From Ferruginibacter albus (GTDB taxonomy: Bacteria > Bacteroidota > Bacteroidia > Chitinophagales > Chitinophagaceae): DNA of 64,000 nucleotides. The position numbers and the translations under genes were made by a program. Position 1 is the stretch's first letter; the number at the start of each line of letters is the position of its first letter. Of the stretch, positions 20,288 to 29,838 are shown piece by piece. The stretch is taken from the NCBI RefSeq assembly GCF_020042285.1, contig NZ_CP083388.1, positions 248,001 to 312,000 on the forward strand. The letters run 5' to 3'. The notes under the pieces are model-generated. The model worked only from the letters and a program-made list of their open reading frames with translations. It had not been told where the DNA came from and did not search any database.

Positions 20288-20371
20288 GGTGAATGGGCAA
20301 TCTTGAATAGTGAAATCTTTTAGAGATATTATTCACAAACAAATTTTCACGGTTGACCATTCACGATTGAC
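20288..20371. repeat. Modular inverted repeat inside the efflux operon
   Basis: GTGAATGG (20289-20296) pairs with CCATTCAC (20357-20364), and GTGAAAT (20310-20316) nearly pairs with ATTTTCAC (20343-20350). The arms are built from GTGAAT/GTCAAT-like words that recur at 60368-60445. It may act as a partial terminator or an RNA stability element between adaptor and pump. Confidence 0.5.
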
Positions 20372-20405
20372 TTAATATAATTAAAATAGAACAGCAATAA
20401 CATTT

Positions 20406-23400
20406 ATGGTTAAGCTTATAAAAAATATTATTCACTTTTCATTACGCCACCGCTACCTGGTTTTCTTTTTAACAGCAGTGTTGGGAGTGATCGGCTTTGT
20501 TAGTTATAAAAATACGCCTATTGAAACATTTCCTGATGTTACCAATACGCAGATAATTATTATTGCACAATGGCCCGGTCGTAGTGCTGAAGAGGTGGAA
20601 AAATTTATTTCTATTCCACTGGAAACAACGCTGAATAGTGTTCAGAAGAAAGTGAACCTTCGCAGCACGTCTGCATTTGGGCTTTGTTACATCCGCATTA
20701 TTTTTGATGATGATGTAGATGATGCGTTTGCACGGCAACAGGTAATTAGTCGTTTAGGTAATGCAGACCTTCCTGATGGCGTAAAGCCGGAAGTTGAACC
20801 ACCTTATGGTCCCACGGGAGAAATTTATCGATACACATTAAGCAGCAAAACCAAATCTGTTCGTGATTTATATACTATACAGGATTGGGTGCTGGATAAA
20901 CAATTTAAACAAGTGCCCGGTGTTGCAGATGTAAATAGTTTTGGAGGCGAAGAAAAATGTTACGAGATAAGTGTTAATCCTGATTACTTAATTAAGTATG
21001 GTTTATCATCGCTGGATGTTTATAATGCTGTAGCAAAGAGCAATGTGAACGTTGGTGGCGATGTGATTGAACGTAATGGGCAGGCCTATGTGGTAAGGGG
21101 TATTGGATTATTGGATAATAAGGAAGAAGTTGAGAACGTAATTGTTACTAAAATAAATGGTGTTCCTATTTTGGTCAAGAATGTTGCCAGTGTAAATGAA
21201 ACAGGAAAACCAAGACTGGGGCAGGTTTCAAGAGATAATGATGAGGACGTGGTAGAAGGAATTATAGTAATGCGGAAAGGAGAAAACCCCAGTGAGGTAT
21301 TAAAATTAATAGAAGACAAGGTTAAGTTTTTAAATGATAAAGTGCTACCTGCCGATGTAAAGATCAATACTTTCTACGATCGCACGGAGCTAATGCATTA
21401 TGCACAGCATACAGTTATTCATAATTTATTGGAAGGCATCATACTCGTAACGGTAATTGTATTATTGTTCATGGCTGATTGGCGTACAACGGTCACCGTT
21501 AGCATTATCATTCCTTTATCCTTATTGTTTGCATTTATCTGTATGCGCCTGAAAGGAATGACGGCAAACCTTTTGAGTATGGGTGCTGTTGACTTTGGTA
21601 TTATCATAGATGGCGCTGTGGTAATGGTGGAAGGGTTGTTTGTTGCGTTGGATCATCGTGCAAAAGAAGTAGGGATGGAGAAGTTTAATAAGCTGGCAAA
21701 GCTTGGATTATTCAAACAAGTAGGAACCGAAATGGGTAAAGCCATCTTCTTCTCTAAAATAATCATTCTTACTTGTCTTGTTCCCATATTCGCTTTCCAA
21801 AAAGTAGAAGGAAAAATGTTTTCGCCATTAGCGTATACATTAGGTTTTGCGTTGTTAGGTGCTTTGCTGTTCACACTCACGTTAGTGCCGGCATTATCAA
21901 GCATCTTATTAAAAAAGAATGTAAGAGAGAAGCACAATCCTGTCGTACTGTTCTTTGAAAATGGCGTTAGTGCTCTGTTCAAGCGAGCTTATAAATTTCC
22001 TAAAATCAGTTTGCTGATCGCTATATCAATAATGGCAGTAACGTTCTTCTCTGCAAAATTTTTAGGAACAGAATTTTTGCCGGACCTGAATGAAGGTGCT
22101 TTATGGGTAGAGGCTGAAATACCGATGAGCGCTTCATTACCGCAGGCAATGGTTATCTCAGATAAGATGGTGCAGATATTGCATGAGTTCCCGGAAGTAG
22201 AGCAAACCTTATCGCAGGTGGGAAGAACTAATGATGGTACCGATCCCAAAGGCTTTTTCAATATTCAAATACAGGTAGATCTAAAAGATGAAGAGCAATG
22301 GCGTAAAGGCTTAACAGAAGATGATCTGATCGATAGCATGGATACACAATTAAGAAAGATCCCTGGCGTAGTATTGAATTATTCGCAACCGATACGTGAT
22401 AATGTAGAAGAAGCTGTTGCCGGTGTAAACGCCTCCATGGCAGTAAAAATATTTGGGCCTGATTTTAATACACTTGATTCCTTGGCAGAGAAAGTAAAAC
22501 AACAAATGGCTAATGTGCGTGGTGTTGATGATCTGGGTATACTTAGAAATTTAGGTCAGCCTGAATTTAGAATTGAATTGGATCAACAAAAAATGGCCTT
22601 GTATGGTGTAAGCACTGCCGATGCACAAGCAGTGATTGAAATGGCGATTGGTGGTAAAGCTGCTACTCAATTGTATGAAGGTGAAAAGCGTTTTGATGTT
22701 CGTGTTCGTTATGCAAAAGATTTTAGAGATACGGAAGACAAGATCAAGCAATTGATGGTGCCAACACAAGATGGCATTAAAGTTCCAATTAGTGAAATTG
22801 CAACAGTGAGAACATTGACCGGACCTGCGTTTATCTATCGTGATAATAACATGCGTCACATTGCGGTTAAGTTTTCTGTTCGTGAAAGAGATTTAGGAAG
22901 CACTATTGCGGAAGCACAGCAAAAAGTAGCCGATGCAGTTAAGTTACCGCAAGGATATACTACTACATGGAATGGTGAATTTGAAAACCAGATACGTGCT
23001 ACCAATACATTAAATAGAGTAGTGCCGCTTTGCTTACTCGCCATCTTTATCATTTTGTTTATTACCTATGGTAATGTAAAAGATTCATTGCTTACAATAT
23101 TGAATGTGCCGTTTGCATTGATAGGAGGAATATTGGCATTGCATATTACCGGAATAAATTTCAGCATTAGTGCCGGTATTGGTTTTATTGCCTTGTTTGG
23201 TGTGTGTATTCAAAACGGTGTGATATTAATAAGTGTGTTCAAGAAAAATATAGAAGCTAAGATGCCGTTGGATACTGCTATTTTCGAAGGTGTTAAGTCT
23301 CGTGTACGCCCGGTAGTTATGACGGCTTTAATGGCGGCTATTGGTTTGATGCCGGCGGCAATATCACATGGTATAGGAAGTGAAACACAAAAACCATTAG

Positions 23401-23561
23401 CAGTTGTGGTAATTGGTGGATTGGTTACGTCAACAATATTGACATTATTAATACTGCCGATACTGTATGCAATGGTTCATAAATTGATACACGACAGATC
23501 GCACAGGAACCTGTTGCATAAAATAGGAATATTAAGCAAGGTGGAAAAACCCAATCAATAA
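20406..23561 (+). CDS. Heavy-metal efflux RND pump, CzcA/CusA family
   Basis: A 1051-residue inner-membrane proton antiporter with twelve membrane segments and two large periplasmic loops. Segment 4 carries GAVDFGIIIDGAVVMVEG, the DFG-x3-D signature of the heavy-metal (HME) branch of RND pumps, as opposed to drug pumps. WPGRSAEEVEKFISIPLE near the N-terminus and GIGSETQKPLAVVVIGG near the C-terminus are further family landmarks. The metal (Co/Zn/Cd or Cu/Ag) cannot be settled by eye. The length is normal. Together with the two genes upstream it forms a complete tripartite export system. No metal-responsive regulator is adjacent. Confidence 0.95.
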   Translation: MVKLIKNIIHFSLRHRYLVFFLTAVLGVIGFVSYKNTPIETFPDVTNTQIIIIAQWPGRSAEEVEKFISIPLETTLNSVQKKVNLRSTSAFGLCYIRIIFDDDVDDAFARQQVISRLGNADLPDGVKPEVEPPYGPTGEIYRYTLSSKTKSVRDLYTIQDWVLDKQFKQVPGVADVNSFGGEEKCYEISVNPDYLIKYGLSSLDVYNAVAKSNVNVGGDVIERNGQAYVVRGIGLLDNKEEVENVIVTKINGVPILVKNVASVNETGKPRLGQVSRDNDEDVVEGIIVMRKGENPSEVLKLIEDKVKFLNDKVLPADVKINTFYDRTELMHYAQHTVIHNLLEGIILVTVIVLLFMADWRTTVTVSIIIPLSLLFAFICMRLKGMTANLLSMGAVDFGIIIDGAVVMVEGLFVALDHRAKEVGMEKFNKLAKLGLFKQVGTEMGKAIFFSKIIILTCLVPIFAFQKVEGKMFSPLAYTLGFALLGALLFTLTLVPALSSILLKKNVREKHNPVVLFFENGVSALFKRAYKFPKISLLIAISIMAVTFFSAKFLGTEFLPDLNEGALWVEAEIPMSASLPQAMVISDKMVQILHEFPEVEQTLSQVGRTNDGTDPKGFFNIQIQVDLKDEEQWRKGLTEDDLIDSMDTQLRKIPGVVLNYSQPIRDNVEEAVAGVNASMAVKIFGPDFNTLDSLAEKVKQQMANVRGVDDLGILRNLGQPEFRIELDQQKMALYGVSTADAQAVIEMAIGGKAATQLYEGEKRFDVRVRYAKDFRDTEDKIKQLMVPTQDGIKVPISEIATVRTLTGPAFIYRDNNMRHIAVKFSVRERDLGSTIAEAQQKVADAVKLPQGYTTTWNGEFENQIRATNTLNRVVPLCLLAIFIILFITYGNVKDSLLTILNVPFALIGGILALHITGINFSISAGIGFIALFGVCIQNGVILISVFKKNIEAKMPLDTAIFEGVKSRVRPVVMTALMAAIGLMPAAISHGIGSETQKPLAVVVIGGLVTSTILTLLILPILYAMVHKLIHDRSHRNLLHKIGILSKVEKPNQ

Positions 23562-23566
23562 AAAGA

Positions 23567-23899
23567 TTAATTGAATTGGGTAACAGGATCAAGCGTAGCA
23601 GAAGCTAATTCTTCTTTTACTTCAGGGGCTACAATTGGTTTAGCTGCCGGAGCAACATGTCCTAATGAATTATTAATATAATCTGCTAATAAACCTACAG
23701 TAGTTAGTTTTTCAGCATCTTCATCATTAATTTTTATGCCGAATTCTTTTTCTGTAGCCATTATTAATTCATAAACATCCAATGAGTCTGTTCCCAAATC
23801 ATCGCTAAAAGATGTTTTCAAAGTAAGCGCATGTGCATCTACTCCCAATTTATCAGATATCAATTGAAGGAGTCTTTCTGTGGTTTTTTCTTTGTTCAT
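23567..23899 (-). CDS. Acyl carrier protein with extended C-terminal tail
   Basis: A 110-residue protein whose first 78 residues are a normal acyl carrier protein: four-helix pattern with the phosphopantetheine serine S39 in GTDSLDVYELIMATEKEFGI. The usual ACP ends near residue 78; here about 30 extra residues rich in alanine, proline and valine follow (HVAPAAKPIVAPEVKEELAS), probably disordered. The ATG at 23899 gives the typical ACP start; the longer frame to 23965 does not. No fatty acid gene is adjacent, so it may be a second, specialised ACP; whether it serves fatty acid synthesis or another carrier role cannot be told. Confidence 0.85.
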   Translation of the reverse strand: MNKEKTTERLLQLISDKLGVDAHALTLKTSFSDDLGTDSLDVYELIMATEKEFGIKINDEDAEKLTTVGLLADYINNSLGHVAPAAKPIVAPEVKEELASATLDPVTQFN

Positions 23900-24043
23900 A
23901 TTATTGTTTTCAATTATTGAGTATAACGACGTTTTTCTATGTGGTAGTATAAAACAGGGAGGCAAATTTGCTTGCTTCTTTAGTTAATTAGCTGTTAACT
24001 AAAATTTCTACTACAATAATAAATTTGATGGAATATTGCAAAA

Positions 24044-24068
24044 GCCTGTAATAGTAATGCTTACAGGC
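24044..24068 (-). terminator. Hairpin after the Kdp-linked kinase gene
   Basis: GCCTGTAA and TTACAGGC form an 8-base perfect stem with a nine-base loop, 33 bases beyond the kinase stop. On the minus strand it is followed by TTTTG, a short T tract. Confidence 0.5.
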
Positions 24069-24100
24069 GAAGAGATTAAAAAAGTAAGAAATTGTTAATT

Positions 24101-25813
24101 TTAAATAGCAGTGGATTTATTACCTGATGCAATCATGGAAAAGCCGAAAGTGCTTCCTTCGTTTATTACACTCTTTACCCAGATAATACCATGCTGCGCT
24201 TCGATAAATTCTTTTGAAATGGCTAAGCCTAAACCGGTTCCGCTTTTTTCTCCCGTGCCGGGAACCTTAAAATAACGATCAAATATTTTTGGCAGGTATT
24301 TTTTTTCTATTCCTCTGCCATGATCTTTCACTGCAAACTCTACAGCATCGGTTTGTTTATAAAGATTGATTTCAATGGTTGAGTTTTCGGAAGAATATTT
24401 AATGGCGTTGGTTAAAAAATTGATCAGCACCCAGGTGGTTTTTTCTTCGTCTACATTAATTGCAGGAAGATCAGATTGGATAGTTGTTTTTAGCTCTATG
24501 CTTTTTTGTTGCGATTGAAACTTTATCGCCTGTATGGCATGCTCTAAAATTTTTTCAGGAAAAACAGGTTGAAACTTTAACTGAATATTGCCGGTTTCCA
24601 CCTGTGTCATATTTAATAGTTCGCCGGTAATTTTTAATAAACGATCAGCATCTTCACGTACACTGCCGATCAATTCTTTTTGCTCATCACTTAATGCACC
24701 AATACGATCATCACTTAATAATTGAGCGCTCATCTTAATAGAAGAGATAGGTGTTTTCAATTCATGAGAAACCGTTGCAATAAAATTTGTTTTTGCTTCA
24801 TTCAATTCATGGAATGGTGTAATGTTACGCAATACGATCACCTGTCCAATTATTTCTCCTCCGTCCAATACATTGAAAGTGTCTTTATTAAAATAGCTTT
24901 CTTTATTATCCGCATAGATCTTTAATTCTTTCTTGTTGGTTTGCTGCTGCAATAAAGTACGCATCAGGTCATTTTGCAAAGCCACATCAGGCGCATATTT
25001 ATTAATGATCTGTTCCTCTTTTAATCCTAATATTTTAGCGGCTACTTCATTTAAAAACAAAATATTTTTCTTTGCATCCAATCCAACAATACCGTCTTTC
25101 ATTTGATTGATGATGGTTTCAATGCGTTTCTTTTCAAATTTTAATTTGGCAAGATTGCTGTTTTCAAATTCATCTAATTTTTCTGCCATTATATTAAACG
25201 CATTTGCCAAATCGCCAAACTCATCTTTCTGTTCTAAGTGAATGCGCTTTTGATAATTTTTTTGAGCGATTGCTTTTATACCTTCTGATAGAGCCCTGAT
25301 CGGATTTGCAACAGCGCCCGGAAAATTTACCACCAATGTAAACGCTATCAATGTAAGAATAACAAACATGGATGTAAGCCACACAATTGCTTCCTGCGAA
25401 TCCTCATGCGTAGCATGGTTCTTACGCATGATGGCAACCTGGTTAATATTGTTGATGCTTTGTATAGCCTGGATAATGTTGCTTCTGTAACTTAAGTTTG
25501 AAGGGTCTTTTTTAAGCGATTCAAAATTCTGTCGCAATTGTTTGGTGAATTCTCCTTCACCTTGTTCCGTTACATTTTTTTCCTGCCTTTGTAAATTATT
25601 TTCAAATGTGTTTAATGCAGATGAATCTTTTGATATATCATTCAGCACTTTCAGCATGTTATTATCATATACCAGCGTTTCGTAATTATTCTTTAATATT
25701 TTATCAGCATCAGAACTAAACTGCGTGATATAATAAATGCCCGCTATTCCAAAACACAGAATAACTAAAAACAGAAAACCGAACGCCAGCCTTAGTTTGT
25801 TTTTTAATCGCAT
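24101..25813 (-). CDS. Membrane sensor histidine kinase, Kdp-associated
   Basis: A 570-residue inner-membrane kinase. Residues 10-30 and about 145-165 are membrane segments around a periplasmic helical domain. HAMP follows (about 165-215), then a PAS domain (about 228-335), the dimerisation domain with phospho-acceptor H350 in FIATVSHELKTPISS, and the ATPase domain (N, G1 and G2 boxes: FLTNAIKYSS, DHGRGIEKK, GTGLGLAISKEF). It starts one base from the stop of the short KdpD protein. It probably serves as the catalytic half of a split KdpD, with the sigma-54 regulator at 34394-35737 as the likely partner since no KdpE is present; that pairing is inference. Confidence 0.9.
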   Translation of the reverse strand: MRLKNKLRLAFGFLFLVILCFGIAGIYYITQFSSDADKILKNNYETLVYDNNMLKVLNDISKDSSALNTFENNLQRQEKNVTEQGEGEFTKQLRQNFESLKKDPSNLSYRSNIIQAIQSINNINQVAIMRKNHATHEDSQEAIVWLTSMFVILTLIAFTLVVNFPGAVANPIRALSEGIKAIAQKNYQKRIHLEQKDEFGDLANAFNIMAEKLDEFENSNLAKLKFEKKRIETIINQMKDGIVGLDAKKNILFLNEVAAKILGLKEEQIINKYAPDVALQNDLMRTLLQQQTNKKELKIYADNKESYFNKDTFNVLDGGEIIGQVIVLRNITPFHELNEAKTNFIATVSHELKTPISSIKMSAQLLSDDRIGALSDEQKELIGSVREDADRLLKITGELLNMTQVETGNIQLKFQPVFPEKILEHAIQAIKFQSQQKSIELKTTIQSDLPAINVDEEKTTWVLINFLTNAIKYSSENSTIEINLYKQTDAVEFAVKDHGRGIEKKYLPKIFDRYFKVPGTGEKSGTGLGLAISKEFIEAQHGIIWVKSVINEGSTFGFSMIASGNKSTAI

Positions 25814-25814
25814 G

Positions 25815-26933
25815 TCAACTCAATATTACAATGTCTATATCAGATGCTGCCAATTTATTCAGCAACTGGTTAAACACTGCGGTTTTTAAAATAATGTTCA
25901 TCAAATTCAAGTGTGGTTTTCCAATACAAATAGTGCTGATCTGTTTTTGCGCCGTTGCTTCAAAGATTGCTTTTGCAATATTCTTGTTCTTTATTTTTAT
26001 TACTTCAGCGCCTAATTCCGTTGCCAGCTTAAAATTATTTATTAAATGACGTTGTGCAGCTAATCCAATTTTATCTCCTTGCTCTTTCGGTGTTTGCACA
26101 TATAATAAATACCATCTTGAATTATAATAAGAAGCCAGTCTTGCTGTTTTACGAATTACTTTTTTTGCAATTTCATGATTACTGCTGATACAAGCCAGGA
26201 AGCGCTCAGCCTTTAAATGCCTGGGTATTTCCGTTTCTATCTTTCGTTCAACCTGCGATGCCACTTCTTTTAATGCCAGCTCACGCAGCTGAAGAATTTT
26301 TTCTGACGCAAAAAAATTCTTTAACGCAATTTCAATTTTATCTTTCGTATAGATTTTACCTTCCTTTAATCTTGTTACCAGTTCATCTGCAGTAAGGTCA
26401 ATGTTCACTACTTCGTCTGCTTCGCTTAATACAATATCAGGAATTCGCTCAGCAACACTAATACCTGTAATGTCTTTTATCTCTTCGTTTAAGCTTTCTA
26501 TGTGTTGAATGTTTACAGCACTTATCACATTAATGCCGGCATTTAAAATGTCCATCACATCTTGCCAGCGTTTTTCATTTTTACTTCCTTCAATATTAGT
26601 ATGCGCCAACTCATCTATGATAACAATTTCCGGGTGAAGATTTAATACCGCCTGCATATCCAACTCATCCAACTCTTTTCCTTTGTAAAATAATTTTCTG
26701 CGTGGTATTAAAGGAAGCCCTTCTATTAATGCATGTGTTTCTTGCCTGTTATGCGTTTCAATATACCCGATCTTAATATCGACACCATTTCGTAATAGTG
26801 TATGTGCTTCCTGCAACATGCGATACGTTTTTCCAACACCGGCACTCATGCCGATATATATTTTAAACTTGCCGCGTTTTGAACGACGGATAAGATCCAG
26901 GAAATGTTCTGCGTCTTGTTCTTTATCAGGCAT
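25815..26933 (-). CDS. kdpD: KdpD N-terminal sensor protein (kinase-less KdpD)
   Basis: A 372-residue protein that matches only the cytoplasmic N-terminal part of KdpD. It has the KdpD domain with Walker A GMSAGVGKT at 28-36 and an acidic Walker B-like IVIIDELAHTN, followed by a universal-stress-protein-like domain (about 245-370). The four membrane segments and the kinase of full-length KdpD (about 890 residues) are missing. The next gene, one base away, is a separate sensor kinase. This looks like the split form often seen in Bacteroidota. The protein is expected to sense potassium or c-di-AMP and modulate the kinase; the ligand is not visible here. Confidence 0.9.
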   Translation of the reverse strand: MPDKEQDAEHFLDLIRRSKRGKFKIYIGMSAGVGKTYRMLQEAHTLLRNGVDIKIGYIETHNRQETHALIEGLPLIPRRKLFYKGKELDELDMQAVLNLHPEIVIIDELAHTNIEGSKNEKRWQDVMDILNAGINVISAVNIQHIESLNEEIKDITGISVAERIPDIVLSEADEVVNIDLTADELVTRLKEGKIYTKDKIEIALKNFFASEKILQLRELALKEVASQVERKIETEIPRHLKAERFLACISSNHEIAKKVIRKTARLASYYNSRWYLLYVQTPKEQGDKIGLAAQRHLINNFKLATELGAEVIKIKNKNIAKAIFEATAQKQISTICIGKPHLNLMNIILKTAVFNQLLNKLAASDIDIVILS

Positions 26934-26980
26934 TGTTATTATTTACTTCACTGTAATTTCTGTCAAAATAATCATTTGCG

Positions 26981-27012
26981 AAAAAACCCCTCTCTTTTGT
27001 GAGAGAAGGGTT
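26981..27012 (-). terminator. Intrinsic terminator between kdpC and kdpD
   Basis: On the minus strand AACCC and CTCTC (with a two-base bulge) pair with GAGAG and GGGTT around a six-base loop, followed by six T. It lies 35 bases after the kdpC stop and would end or attenuate pump transcription before the sensor genes. Confidence 0.6.
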
Positions 27013-27046
27013 GGTCTACAGTACAGCAACCAACTGGACCTAAACA

Positions 27047-27610
27047 CTATTTTAATTCAGCTAAGCCCACGTTTAGTTTCAGTACATTAACACGTGCCGG
27101 ACCTAAACTGTTAAACAAGGGCTTTGCTGTTGTTGATTGAATAAGAGTGATGATCTTTTCTTTTGGAATTTTTCGTGTGCTGACAATCCTGTCTACCTGC
27201 ACATAAGCTGCTTCAGGCGAGATGTCGGGATCCAATCCGCTTCCCGAATTGGTCACTAAGTCTGATGGAATATCTTCTTTTTTTACAGTTGGATTATGCA
27301 CCAGGAAAGTATCTATATTAGCCTGAACAGTAGCTAAATAATCAGCATTGGTAGGACCTTTGTTAGAGCCTGCTGAACCCGCTGCATTATAACCAACAGC
27401 CGAAGGGCGTCCCCAAAAAAAGTTGTCTTCTGTAAACTTTTGCCCAACATTCGCATAGCCTACTACTTTTCCATTAACTGTTACAGTTTCTCCTTTACCT
27501 GCACCGGGAGCGAATTTTGCAATTCCTGCTATCAATAACGGATATAGTACCGAACATATAACAATGAATACAAGCGTTAACATTAAGGAGGGCAACAAAT
27601 ATTTTTTCAT
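27047..27610 (-). CDS. kdpC: Potassium-transporting ATPase subunit C
   Basis: A 187-residue subunit with one N-terminal membrane segment (about 5-28) and a periplasmic domain. Landmarks of KdpC are present: NFFWGRPSAVGYN, TNSGSGLDPDISPEAAYVQVDR and an end near LNVGLAEL. KdpC assembles with the channel-like KdpA and the P-type ATPase KdpB and raises the affinity of the complex for ATP or potassium. It lies 34 bases after kdpB and is followed by a terminator-like hairpin before kdpD. Confidence 0.95.
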   Translation of the reverse strand: MKKYLLPSLMLTLVFIVICSVLYPLLIAGIAKFAPGAGKGETVTVNGKVVGYANVGQKFTEDNFFWGRPSAVGYNAAGSAGSNKGPTNADYLATVQANIDTFLVHNPTVKKEDIPSDLVTNSGSGLDPDISPEAAYVQVDRIVSTRKIPKEKIITLIQSTTAKPLFNSLGPARVNVLKLNVGLAELK

Positions 27611-27644
27611 AACTTATTTTTTAATCTTTTTATTCAATAGAACT

Positions 27645-29702
27645 TTACATAAACAGGCCTAATGCCATATCAATTAATTTGATCCCGATGAATGGCGCAA
27701 TGATACCGCCTACACCATAGATCAAAATATTTCTGCGTAATAATGCACTGGCGCCAATTGGTCTATACGCAACGCCACGTAATGCTAAAGGAATAAGAAT
27801 AGGAATGATGATCGCATTGAAAATTACTGCGGATAGTATAGCGCTTTCGGCACTTTTCAAGTACATAATATTCAATGCCTGTAAACTCGGAATAGAAACA
27901 ATGAACAATGCAGGAACAATTGCGAAATATTTTGCCACATCATTGGCAATGGAGAAAGTAGTTAATGTTCCTCTTGTCATTAATAATTGTTTTCCTATTT
28001 CAACGATCTCGATCAATTTAGTTGGATCATTATCCAGGTCAACCATGTTGCCTGCTTCTTTTGCTGCTTGTGTTCCGCTGTTCATCGCAACGCCAACATC
28101 AGCTTGTGCCAATGCAGGCGCATCATTAGTGCCATCGCCCATCATCGCAACCAGCTTACCACCTTGTTGTTCTTTTTTGATATAATTCATTTTGTCTTCA
28201 GGCTTTGCCTCTGCAATAAAATCATCCACACCTGCTTTTTCTGCAATGAATTTTGCTGTTAAAGGATTATCACCGGTTACCATTACTGTTTTAACGCCCA
28301 TCTTACGTAAACGTTGAAAGCGCTCTTGTATGCCGGGTTTAATGATATCCTGTAATTCAATAACGCCTACTATTTTTTCATTTTGGCTAACAACTAACGG
28401 AGTTCCACCATTGGACGCAATGCTTTTTACTTTTTCTTCTGTTTCTGAAGGAAAACTATTTCCTGCTGCAGCTGCAATTTTTTTAATAGAATCAAAAGCT
28501 CCTTTACGTATGCGGATATCACCCATGTCAATACCGCTGCTTCTTGTTTCAGCAGTAAACTCAATGAATCTTACTTTATCAGTTTGTAAAGAAGGAGCTT
28601 TGATGCCTCTCTCATTACCTAATTCAATAATTGATTTTCCTTCCGGTGTTTGATCAGCTAAAGAAGATAACACACATGCTTCTATAAAGATCTCTCCAGC
28701 AATATTATTAGCGGGCCAAAAATTAGTTGCCTTTCTGTTACCAATTGTAATTGTTCCTGTTTTATCTAATAATAAAGTATCCAGGTCACCGGCTGTTTCC
28801 ACGGCTTTGCCACTTTTAGTTATAACGTTTGCACGCAAGGCTCTATCCATTCCTGCAATACCAATAGCGCTTAACAGTCCACCAATAGTGGTAGGAATTA
28901 AACAAACATATAAGGACACAAATGCTGCAACTGTGATGGGAGTATTTGCATAATCAGAAAATGGTTTTAATGTTACGCAAACAATCAGGAAGATCAATGT
29001 AAAGCTTGCCAGCAAAATTGTTAAGGCAATTTCATTGGGCGTTTTTTGACGGGATGCACCTTCTACCAATGCGATCATCTTATCTAAAAAACTTTCGCCG
29101 GGTGCTGTAGTAACACGAACCTGTATTTTATCGGATAAAACTTTTGTACCACCGGTAACAGATGATTTGTCGCCACCCGCTTCCCGTATTACCGGTGCAG
29201 ATTCTCCGGTGATAGCAGATTCATCAATAGTGGCAATACCTTTTATAATTTCACCATCCATCGGTATGGTATCACCCGCTTCACAAAGAAACACATCTCC
29301 TTTTTGTAGTTGAGAAGAAGGAACAATTTTAACTTCATTTACGTGCATATCTCCTACAGGAAATATTTTTTTAGCGGGTGTTTCTTCTCTTGTTTTACGT
29401 AAGCTGTCTGCCTGCGCTTTGCCTCTTGCTTCTGCAATCGCTTCTGCAAAATTGGCAAACAAAACAGTTACTAATAGAATAAGAAATACGGCAAAATTAT
29501 AACCAAGATTTCCTTGTGATCTTTCACCGGCCAATATCCATATGCAAACAGCTAACATTATTGCTGTTCCAATTTCTACCGTGAACATTACAGGATTACG
29601 AAGCATTATTCGTGGGTTCAGCTTAACAAATGATTGCTTTAGCGCATCTTTTACCAGCGAAGCTTCGAATAATTTATTGCCTGTGTTTATGTGCTTTGAC
29701 AT
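27645..29702 (-). CDS. kdpB: Potassium-transporting ATPase ATP-binding subunit B
   Basis: The P-type ATPase subunit of the high-affinity KdpFABC uptake system in the inner membrane. The phosphorylated aspartate lies in [10 protein letters not shown] (D313 from the chosen start). The actuator motif TGES (ITGESAPV), the hinge [18 protein letters not shown] and the membrane segment with [12 protein letters not shown] are all present. The frame opens at 29747, but the ATG at 29702 gives a start like other KdpB proteins ([12 protein letters not shown]), with about 685 residues. The 134-base gap to kdpA contains dispersed repeat copy B. Confidence 0.96.
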   Translation of the reverse strand: MSKHINTGNKLFEASLVKDALKQSFVKLNPRIMLRNPVMFTVEIGTAIMLAVCIWILAGERSQGNLGYNFAVFLILLVTVLFANFAEAIAEARGKAQADSLRKTREETPAKKIFPVGDMHVNEVKIVPSSQLQKGDVFLCEAGDTIPMDGEIIKGIATIDESAITGESAPVIREAGGDKSSVTGGTKVLSDKIQVRVTTAPGESFLDKMIALVEGASRQKTPNEIALTILLASFTLIFLIVCVTLKPFSDYANTPITVAAFVSLYVCLIPTTIGGLLSAIGIAGMDRALRANVITKSGKAVETAGDLDTLLLDKTGTITIGNRKATNFWPANNIAGEIFIEACVLSSLADQTPEGKSIIELGNERGIKAPSLQTDKVRFIEFTAETRSSGIDMGDIRIRKGAFDSIKKIAAAAGNSFPSETEEKVKSIASNGGTPLVVSQNEKIVGVIELQDIIKPGIQERFQRLRKMGVKTVMVTGDNPLTAKFIAEKAGVDDFIAEAKPEDKMNYIKKEQQGGKLVAMMGDGTNDAPALAQADVGVAMNSGTQAAKEAGNMVDLDNDPTKLIEIVEIGKQLLMTRGTLTTFSIANDVAKYFAIVPALFIVSIPSLQALNIMYLKSAESAILSAVIFNAIIIPILIPLALRGVAYRPIGASALLRRNILIYGVGGIIAPFIGIKLIDMALGLFM

Positions 29703-29790
29703 TGTGTTCTTTTTTTTACTTTTTTTATAATGAACTTTATACGGCATCAGTAATTAATATTTTTATTTTGTGACCAACTTTAAATCTTTA

Positions 29791-29838
29791 ATCAACATCG
29801 TTGTGTCACTCTCTTGTACTGCATTACTTTATTCAACT
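29791..29838 (-). repeat. Dispersed intergenic repeat, copy B
   Basis: On the minus strand it begins AGTTGAATAA, overlapping the TAG stop of kdpA (29837-29839), and contains GAGTGACACAACGATG. It runs in the direction of transcription within the kdpA-kdpB gap, so it should be part of the kdp mRNA. Confidence 0.7.
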
